64,000 bases of DNA from Lineus longissimus (taxonomy: Eukaryota > Nemertea > Pilidiophora > Heteronemertea > Lineidae), in contig NC_088311.1 of NCBI RefSeq assembly GCF_910592395.1, positions 14,078,501-14,142,500 on the forward strand, written 5' to 3'. A program made the position numbers and the translations under genes. Below the pieces are notes generated by a model. That model had not been told where the DNA came from. It did not search any database and was given only the letters and a program-made list of their open reading frames with translations. Below, one piece after another: positions 57,701 to 64,000 of the stretch. The first letter of the stretch is position 1. Every line of letters begins with the position of its first letter.

Positions 57701-59995
57701 TTAAACATTGCAAACCCGTCCAATTTTAACATCCGGTCTCATGACAGAAGCTACCCATTCCCCAAATCTTTGAGGAACACTCTTGTTCCTTCCGCTTCGT
57801 CGGCCAACACCGGTGTCCTGTTCATGGACAATCGAAGATTTCTCTCCAGTATCTTTACCCAACTCTGAACTAGATTCATGACCTACTTCAATATTTTCAC
57901 GGGCGTCTACCGCGCCAGCGTCCGTATCTACCCCTTGATTTTCCTCAATGATTTCCGGAGTAGTATCCTTGGATACCTCCCCCCTCCCTATAATGATGTC
58001 TCCTCCTGGAGACTCTTCTCCTGGAGTAACCTCCACCATTTCATTTATCTTCGGGAGCCAAGCTTTGAAATCACATCCCTTATAGGGCTTCAAACGGTCA
58101 TAATGACAGACTATAGGACTAGCTTGAGGTGATTTCTGAAGTCTGTACACAACGTCGTCAATCTTTCCTACTACGAGAAACGGACCTTTCCAGTGACACT
58201 GAAGTTTGGGACACACCCCTTTCTTTCGTGCAGGATTATATACCCAGACTACATCACCAACAGAATACGCGGATCCGAATCTTTGTCTATCATAATATCG
58301 TTTCTGACGCTCAGAATTTTTCTTAGTTTCATTTCTCGCCATTTCATGAGCTACATGAATATTTTCTCTCAGGGTTTCTACGTAATCAATAGGCTTTACT
58401 TGATCAGCATTGTCTTCGATAGGAAAACCTGTCACTAAGTCTAGAGGTAACTCAACCTCCCTTCCCAACATCATTTTGTTCGGCGTTTGACCAGTCGTGT
58501 CATGTCTGGTTGCCCGATAAGCCATCATAGCAAAGGGAAGGCACTCTTGCCAGTCTTCTTGGCGCCTAATCGTCTTTGCTAAAATAGCCTCTATGGTCTG
58601 ATTCATTCGTTCGCATTGTGAATTAGATTGAGGTCGCATCGGACTTGTCCTAGTTTTCTCTATTTCAAGCATTTCACAGACTGCCCGAAATAACTTAGAC
58701 TCATAGGACGCGCCTCGGTCACTGTGAAGTTGTCTAGCACAGCCGAATCTGCACAAAAACTCTCTAACAATTTTATTTGCAATAGTCTCCATTTCTTGAT
58801 TAGGGATAGGATAGGCCTCAGCCCACTTAGTCCAGCTGTCCGTCACTAAGAGAATAAAACGGTTACCGTCACCCTTACTAGGAGGTAAAGGTCCTAGAAC
58901 ATCTGTACTAATCCGCTCTAATGTGTTTCCCACCCGATACTGTTTCAATTCAGCACGTCTTTTCTTACCCGGTCTCTTTCTCTGAGCGCAAATATCACAC
59001 TGTTCAACCCAAGTGATAATATCCCTACTCATACCAGGCCACCAAAACCTTTGTTGTGCGAGAGGCAAAACTCGTTTTGCACCGAAATGCCCTGCGGTTT
59101 TAGAAGAATGCAGATCACGGAAAATATCTCGGCGGTATTCGTTGGGTGGAATCATTTTCCAAACGTAAGTTTTCCCGTCGACAGATTCCCAGTTTAATCC
59201 TAATACACCTGCTTGGAACTTTAACCTATCCCATTTGGCCCAATATGCCTTAGACAAAGCGTTTTGACTGGAAACATTTTTCCAACCCGGCCTCTCATTT
59301 AAGTTCTTTTTGGCATTTAGTATCCAAGTCAACTCTTGGTCTTCAGATTGTTTCTGAGCTAACATTGTCGGGGTCCACTTGTCAGTATCTTGGCTAAATT
59401 GCACTGTTTTGCATTTCTGATAAGATCTGGAGGAGTGTTCTTTAACACTATTCGCCTCAATTTCGTGAACTGCGTCTCCTTTCAATCTGGTAGTGTCACT
59501 CAGACACCCTACGTCACTACATAGTTCAGATGATGTGCATGACTGATCCAGGGAGAAACTGTCTTTACCGTTTTTCGTCTCCGTTGGCAAAGCCATTACG
59601 TCACCTACGTCACTATTGTCAATATCTTTTGACAGAGCGGTGTCACTTTGACACCTGCGTCTCTCAGTCTCATCTTCGTATCGTGACATGCATGACTGAT
59701 CCAAGGGGAAATGGTCTTTACCACTCTTCATCACCTTCGGAGAAGCCATGACGTCACCTACGTCACTATTGTCAATATCTTTTGAGAAAGTCGTGTCACT
59801 TTGACACCTGCGTCTCTCAGTCTCATCTTCGTGTAGTGACATGCATGACTGATCCAAGGGGAAATGGTCTTTACCACTCTTCATCACCTTCGGAGAAGCC
59901 ATGACGTCACCTACGTCATCAACATCAACATCTTTTTGGAGAGTAGCGTCACTTTGACACTTTTGTCTCTCAGTCTTAACTTCCTGTTGTGACAT
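57701..59995 (-). CDS. Ty3/gypsy integrase with N-terminal repeat region
   Basis: 764 codons. Residues 1 to about 150 are 51-residue repeats (DVGDVMASPKVMKSGKDHF units). Then follow an H2C2 zinc module (HFGAKRV...CDICAQRK), the integrase core with STDVLGPLPP (D), LHSDRGASYES (D) and QSNSQCERMNQTIE (E), a GPY/F-type module (WKGPFLVVGKIDDVVYRL), and a tail with RRSGRNKSVPQRFGEW. Integrase inserts the cDNA copy into host DNA. The frame is continuous with the RNase H fragment at 59999-60271 except for one TGA at 59996-59998. The core looks intact; the upstream gag, protease and RT are missing. Confidence 0.9.
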   Translation of the reverse strand: MSQQEVKTERQKCQSDATLQKDVDVDDVGDVMASPKVMKSGKDHFPLDQSCMSLHEDETERRRCQSDTTFSKDIDNSDVGDVMASPKVMKSGKDHFPLDQSCMSRYEDETERRRCQSDTALSKDIDNSDVGDVMALPTETKNGKDSFSLDQSCTSSELCSDVGCLSDTTRLKGDAVHEIEANSVKEHSSRSYQKCKTVQFSQDTDKWTPTMLAQKQSEDQELTWILNAKKNLNERPGWKNVSSQNALSKAYWAKWDRLKFQAGVLGLNWESVDGKTYVWKMIPPNEYRRDIFRDLHSSKTAGHFGAKRVLPLAQQRFWWPGMSRDIITWVEQCDICAQRKRPGKKRRAELKQYRVGNTLERISTDVLGPLPPSKGDGNRFILLVTDSWTKWAEAYPIPNQEMETIANKIVREFLCRFGCARQLHSDRGASYESKLFRAVCEMLEIEKTRTSPMRPQSNSQCERMNQTIEAILAKTIRRQEDWQECLPFAMMAYRATRHDTTGQTPNKMMLGREVELPLDLVTGFPIEDNADQVKPIDYVETLRENIHVAHEMARNETKKNSERQKRYYDRQRFGSAYSVGDVVWVYNPARKKGVCPKLQCHWKGPFLVVGKIDDVVYRLQKSPQASPIVCHYDRLKPYKGCDFKAWLPKINEMVEVTPGEESPGGDIIIGRGEVSKDTTPEIIEENQGVDTDAGAVDARENIEVGHESSSELGKDTGEKSSIVHEQDTGVGRRSGRNKSVPQRFGEWVASVMRPDVKIGRVCNV

Positions 59996-60065
59996 TCATG
60001 ACTGATCCAGGGAGAAATGGTCTTTACCATTTTTCGTCTCCGTTGGCAAAGCCATGACGTCACAA
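59440..60065 (-). repeat. 153-bp tandem repeats in the RNase H-integrase linker
   Basis: AGCCATGACGTCAC-type sequence recurs at 59591, 59744, 59897 and 60050, exactly 153 bp apart, keeping frame. Each unit encodes GKDHFPLDQSCMS and RRRCQSDT variants and carries TGACGTCA-like CRE/ATF sites. Confidence 0.9.
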
Positions 60066-60290
60066 CTTAAATCAGTCGTGTGGTCAATCTCCGTCACTTC
60101 TGTCAGCTCAACAACTCTATTAACCAGAATGTCCCCATACCCCATTCTGTCACATTGTTTACAGTTTGTGCACGGGATTCTACTTAGTCCGTCAGCGTTC
60201 CCATGAAGACGGCCTGCTCGGTGTTCAATTTTATAGTTGTAGGTTTCTAACACTTCCAACCACCTAGCCACTTGACCCTCTGGTTCTTTG
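59996..60290 (-). pseudogene. RNase H C-terminal fragment of Ty3 pol
   Basis: The minus-strand frame begins near 60290 with KEPEGQVARWLEVLETYNYK and IEHRAGRLHGNADGLSR, the typical end of the Ty3/gypsy RNase H domain and the connection toward integrase. It ends at TGA 59996-59998, where the sister repeats have TGC (Cys). Everything upstream of this point (RT, protease, gag) is absent: the element is cut at about 60300. Confidence 0.85.
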
Positions 60291-60310
60291 AAATTTTATC
60301 TTTATATCAA

Positions 60311-60476
60311 AACAGACGTTGGGTGGCGCTCGCGCTAACTTCCCTCACATGTTTTTGTGAAAGAGTACGTCGGCGAACGCGGTCGTATAAAAAACAGACG
60401 TTGGGTGGCGCTCGCGCAAACTTCCCTCACATGTTTTTGTGAAAGAGGACGTCGGCGAACGCGGTCGTATAAAAAA
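60311..60476. repeat. 82/83-bp tandem duplication in the foldback arm
   Basis: ACAGACGTTGGGTGGCGCTC begins at 60312, 60395 and 60477; each unit ends in GCGAACGCGGTCGTATA. Confidence 0.85.
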
Positions 60477-61060
60477 ACAGACGTTGGGTGGCGCTCGAGA
60501 CGGGTCATCCTATTTAGCGTCCAGTGGCGACCAGTGGCGTCCAACGCGAAATAATAGGGTGTATATGGTTAAAAATGTTTTCAAGCTCCTAAAACACTTT
60601 CAATAACAATATTTAGAAGTCTGGTGGAGTTTGCAAACCTAGTTTTTGAATAATCATCACCAGAAAACGATCTTAGTATGCCAACCTGATGCCAGATCCC
60701 GATTCCGCTTTTTCTATAAACCCAAGGAACGGCAGCTAAAACAAACATGGCGTCCAGTACTTTTGCTGGACGCATACTAAGATCGTTTTCTGGTGATAAT
60801 TATTCAAAAACTAGGTTTGCAAACTCCACCAAACTTCTAAGTCTTGTTTATTGAAAGTGTTTTAGGAGCTCTAAAACATTTTTAACCATATACACCCTAT
60901 TATTTCGCGTTGGACGCCACTGGTCGCCACTGGACGCTAAATAGGATGACCCGTCTCGAGCGCCACCCAACGTCTGTTTTTTTATACGACCGCGTTCGCC
61001 GACGTCCTCTTTCACAAAAACATGCAAGACAAGTTTGCGCGAGCGACGACCGCTTACAAA
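60395..61060. repeat. Large palindrome, about 270-bp arms, 90-bp spacer
   Basis: 60413-60681 and 60772-61045 are inverted copies with few mismatches (for example CACCAGAAAACGATCTTAGT against its complement at 60776-60795). The spacer 60682-60771 overlaps a small hairpin GCGTCCAG...CTGGACGC at 60750-60773. Both arms include GTCCAGTGGCGACCAGTGGC-type subrepeats. Confidence 0.9.
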
Positions 61061-61504
61061 AACATGTACAGATTTTTTGCGGTTTTCACGGCCCATAAAC
61101 AACATAATAGTTCGGCATTTTTCATTGAATAAATGTCATCAAATCGGGTCAATTACATGCATGACATGCCTCTTGTACACAAGCGGCACACAATAGCTTG
61201 ACCTGGTTTGAAGGGCTCTCCCTGCACTGACGTCACGGCCGAATTATGATGATTTCCGCTTGCTTTCTTAAGAATTTCTTTTTCTGCTCGTCCGGAATTT
61301 CATGCAAATAAAGTTGCCGAAATATTGACAACGACGACAAAAAATGAATTATCAAATGCCATTCATTGATGTTTGATACTTCTCATTGACAAAATGGTAT
61401 GCTGTATGACTCTTAGTGACTCTACGTCGACATTGGAGAGCTCTGATGTCCCTATGTTTCTTTCTAATAAGCCCCCCTTCTTATAGCATTTTTCATATGG
61501 AAAT

Positions 61505-61960
61505 TTACTTCTCCTTCTCCTTTAGAATTAAACCGAATTCCTCTGTAGATATGAACGAATCTGTTAATGCTTTGCTAACTAAATCATTGATAGTGTTAAG
61601 TTTGGAAATGGCCAACCTACCTATCTTCTTATGCTTTCTATTTTGTTAAGAATGTTCTTTTTCTCCCAACTTAATAGAGCTGACAAAACAAGGGCACTTC
61701 CTATCGTCAAACCACCTAAAGCTAAACGTATCGGCGCCGTGATGACACCAGCTAATGCTGAAATACCAACAGAGCCTGCCGCCACAGTGGCCATATCAAG
61801 GAAATGATTAATGCCAGCAATCACGTGAAATGCTTTCTTGTATTTTGAAAATATCCTTCTTCTGCATTTTATCTCCTCCTCCAAGAACTTATAAACACCA
61901 CTGATTTGATTGAGTCTGATATCCTGAGGTTTCAAGCTTTGGTCATTCTGTTCATACTAT
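61505..61960 (-). pseudogene. Decayed small membrane-protein frame
   Basis: The minus-strand frame from about 61957 reads a polar helix (RLNQISGVYKFLEEEIK), then HVIAGINHFLDMATVAAGSV and a Gly/Ala/Leu-rich segment forming two likely membrane helices, and stops at 61621. A second frame continues with AISKLNTINDLVSKALTDSF and ends EKEK at 61505. The C-terminal helix in the other frame fits a family of repeated invertebrate proteins I have seen but cannot name. No ATG; a TAG just upstream could be a splice acceptor (AATAATAG|TATG). Confidence 0.45.
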
Positions 61961-62010
61961 TATTACTCAGATTATGATTGCTCAAGTTTGCATAAAGTGT
62001 ATTGCCTTCT

Positions 62011-62141
62011 TAGAAAGTGTATATTGCGGTGGTAGGAATGTAGGTAATTCTAAGCTATTTTGACCAAAGACCTTACAGGTCTTTTGCCCCAAATTAGCCT
62101 ACAACCCCAAAGAACCAATCCACCGCAATATACACTTTCTA
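62011..62141. mobile_element. 131-bp MITE-like hairpin
   Basis: Perfect 22-bp inverted ends (TAGAAAGTGTATATTGCGGT... and complement) and an inner inverted GACCTTACAGGTC. Confidence 0.8.
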
Positions 62142-62506
62142 TCATTCATGAGATTCCCAGTGAAGCGTTGCAATGAAATGGTCAGTGAAATGGTGAGGGA
62201 ATACTAGAGTTCAATGGGTTAATGTAATCATGACTTACTGTATTCCAACAGAAAGTACACGTCAATAGCTTTACAAGGATACATCATTGCAAATATCCGT
62301 TAAAAAATAGCAGAGAAATGAACCCTTGAAGTTCGCACATCTTGACAGTCCCAGCGTATTCCAATAAATGCTGTAGGCCTACAAGACAGCTGTTACAGTG
62401 ATTAATCATTGTTGCTTGAATCTATTGAAAATATTGTTGACAGAGTCTGCATGTACATGGTAACATATGTTACCAAACAATACTCACGTCCCAAAGTATT
62501 ACAAAG

Positions 62507-62643
62507 GTCTATTGTTCGTTAATGCGTTTATCCGACAGAATTTCGAGAAATTATTTTAACGACGCAAAAATAATTTTCAGCGCTGAAAATATTTTCGAAA
62601 ATTCTGTCGGATAAACGCATTAAGACACAATAGGCCTTTTCAT
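62507..62643. mobile_element. About 137-bp MITE-like hairpin
   Basis: AATGCGTTTATCCGACAGAA and its complement form near-perfect arms; similarity extends outward (AAGGTCTATTGT against ACAATAGGCCTT) and inward (TTCGA core). Confidence 0.8.
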
Positions 62644-62794
62644 GTCTTTGACAAGCAAAAATAATTAATGACTGCAACATCTGATATGGCCATTGTACAA
62701 CTGAATATCACTATGGTTTAAAGGCAAATGTTATTCTGATGAAATATCTTTCACCAGATTTAAGCGCTGTGTGACACATCATAAGTCTCTAATA

Positions 62795-63154
62795 ATGGAA
62801 GGATCCAATTTTTCAAATCCTGGCACATCCCAGCAACAACAGTTTCAGCCGCAAATGCAGCAACAATCACCAATGGAAACGTCCAATTCGCAAGTTCTGC
62901 CCGTGACCGATAGATCACAAACATTGGCACACTTTTATGAAAGTTTACTTTCGATTCGAAAGCTTCCAGGCAACTCAAACGACATTTTGAGGGATCTCAG
63001 GAAGGACAGAAATCGATTGCTAGACAAGATTAAAAAGAAAAAAGAACGTATGGAAAAACTCTCCTTTGAAATTCTCAAAGACCATCAGGAACTTCAATCG
63101 ATTGAGAAAGAGATCGATTTGAGGAAATCAGAAATCATGAAGGAAGACTTTTAA
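62795..63154 (+). CDS. Small coiled-coil protein, unknown
   Basis: 119 residues from ATG at 62795. The N-terminus is Gln/Ser/Pro-rich (GTSQQQQFQPQMQQQSPMET); a middle helix follows (LAHFYESLLSIRKLPGNSND); the C-terminal half is a strongly charged coiled coil (RKDRNRLLDKIKKKKERMEK) ending at TAA 63152-63154. CACAG|GTTAGT directly after the stop could be a donor of a 3'-UTR intron. An AATAAA at 63591 fits the 3' end. No family recognised; intact frame and clear composition favour a real gene or an element-derived ORF. Confidence 0.5.
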   Translation: MEGSNFSNPGTSQQQQFQPQMQQQSPMETSNSQVLPVTDRSQTLAHFYESLLSIRKLPGNSNDILRDLRKDRNRLLDKIKKKKERMEKLSFEILKDHQELQSIEKEIDLRKSEIMKEDF

Positions 63155-63590
63155 CACAGGTTAGTGCTTTTTCCAATCTTTTATTTGTAGATTCATGTAT
63201 GCTCCGCAATTGTACAACCGTAACCACAGATGTAAGCCTCCTGGTATTATTCTTGCACAATGCTGTTATTGATTCCATGGAGACATGATGTTAACGTCAC
63301 ACTTCCTCCATCTGGTGAGATTGTGCGTAACTGAAATCTTCATTCATCTTGCAGACAACCACTGGTAGGCCCTAGTTGACGACGACTGTGTCCATTCACA
63401 TGTACCCTGGTGTGCCCTGGTGACACTGATTTTGACAGACCACAGCCGTGATGGGAATGCCAATTACATTCAGGAGTGGTCCCTACTGATTATCTTTGCG
63501 GATAACTCTCTTTAAACCAACATTTGAAAATAGATTTCATGTAAATTGATAGGATGACATGAGGATATCTTTCAAAATCTTTTAGTCTAG

Positions 63591-63596
63591 AATAAA
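63591..63596 (+). terminator. Candidate poly(A) signal for the 62795 gene
   Basis: AATAAA followed within 30 bp by GTGTGTTGTGTGTTGTTC, a good GT-rich downstream element. No further gene is seen from 63600 to the window end. Confidence 0.5.
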
Positions 63597-64000
63597 ACAG
63601 TCCTCTGGTAAAGAAGTGTGTTGTGTGTTGTTCAGTTCTTCATGAGCTAGGTGATGACGTCATGGGCGGGAATTTTTGAACTACCGGTAGTCAAAGATAC
63701 ATGTAATTCTGCTTAAAGGGATTAGATGCGGTGGTTTATCTGTGTAGTAAGGGGAATGATGTACCAGTTTGACACCATGTGGCGCCACCTGTAGTATTTC
63801 TATTTACTGTGGAACCAAGTGGTTTTTAGAGGCCTTAATTTTGCCTGGAAAATGTAACATAATTTTACTAGTAAATAAATAGAAAATGGCAACAGGATAT
63901 TTATTAAATACCGAAAGGGCACATAAGATTCCACTTGGTTTGAAAGCTGAGAGGCAGCATCATATCATTACTCATAACCCCTCATCTGCTAACCCCAAAG

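Larger units (their letters stand above)
55615..61094. mobile_element. Long inverted-repeat (foldback) element carrying a nested Ty3 fragment
   Basis: The left end at 55615-55725 (GGGCCGTGAAAACCGC to GAACGCGGTCGTAT) is inverted at the right end, 60985-61094. Between, the left arm is interrupted by 55726-60310, a Ty3/gypsy-derived segment; the arm resumes at about 60311, partly as an 82/83-bp tandem. The intact part 60395-61060 forms a palindrome. The nested order follows from the broken arm. Confidence 0.7.

Noticed and set aside
1-64000. CRISPR array or prokaryotic operon
   Set aside because: Tandem repeats here lack uniform spacers, and gene structure is eukaryotic.

Overview
This window is nuclear DNA from an animal, most likely a marine invertebrate. 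It is AT-rich and gene-sparse. Coding blocks are split by introns with GT...AG borders (GTAAGT, GTATGT and GTGAGT donors; pyrimidine-rich CAG acceptors), AATAAA signals follow two of the best gene models, and much of the sequence is dispersed repeats. Several repeats have the architecture of Helentron-associated elements (GGCCC/GGGCC motif at one end, microsatellite plus hairpin at the other), common in bivalves, lancelets and similar animals. The phylum cannot be fixed from sequence alone. There are no prokaryotic operons, rRNA, convincing tRNA or CRISPR arrays.

Layout. 1-3.5 kb: a block of decayed minus-strand reading frames, including a recognisable dUTPase and a tandem pair of related unknown frames, then a 175-bp satellite; an old viral or retroelement insertion is possible. 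4.8-5.9 kb: a decayed minus-strand gene whose frame is broken by an 8-bp microduplication. 6.2-7.3 kb: a Helentron-like element (family B). 9.1-12.5 kb: a four-exon plus-strand gene for a large transposase-like protein, with one frameshift. 13.8-15.2 kb: a two-exon minus-strand gene of unknown function. 18.1-19.2 kb: small coiled-coil-type exons. 19.2-24.1 kb: a local tandem duplication invaded by a family A Helentron-like element and by a 5'-truncated LINE, so both empty sites can be read directly.

26.4-34.1 kb holds the most interesting locus. Three cleanly spliced exons encode a CIDE-N-like domain, an acidic region, a coiled coil and 39-residue repeats. One in-frame TGA then separates this from a DDE transposase-like protein whose C-terminal zinc-binding tail carries a second in-frame TGA at an expected cysteine position. 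38.8-41.8 kb: remnants of a BEN-domain-like gene with a MITE in its intron. 43-50 kb: ATGGG/CCCAT palindrome arrays, a tandem array that preserves empty sites for two transposons (family B and a pogo/Tigger-like MITE), and a foldback element carrying a second family A copy. 50-55 kb: mini- and microsatellites, telomere-like repeats, retroposon tails and duplicated gene debris.

55.6-61.1 kb: a nested structure. A Ty3/gypsy fragment (RNase H end, a linker of 153-bp repeats, integrase, and a downstream two-zinc-finger C2H2 ORF) lies inside one arm of a long inverted-repeat element whose other part forms a roughly 650-bp palindrome. 61.5-63.6 kb: a decayed membrane-protein frame, two small MITEs and an intact small coiled-coil ORF with a poly(A) signal. 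Most genes here are mobile-element proteins or host genes damaged by them; no joint pathway is evident.
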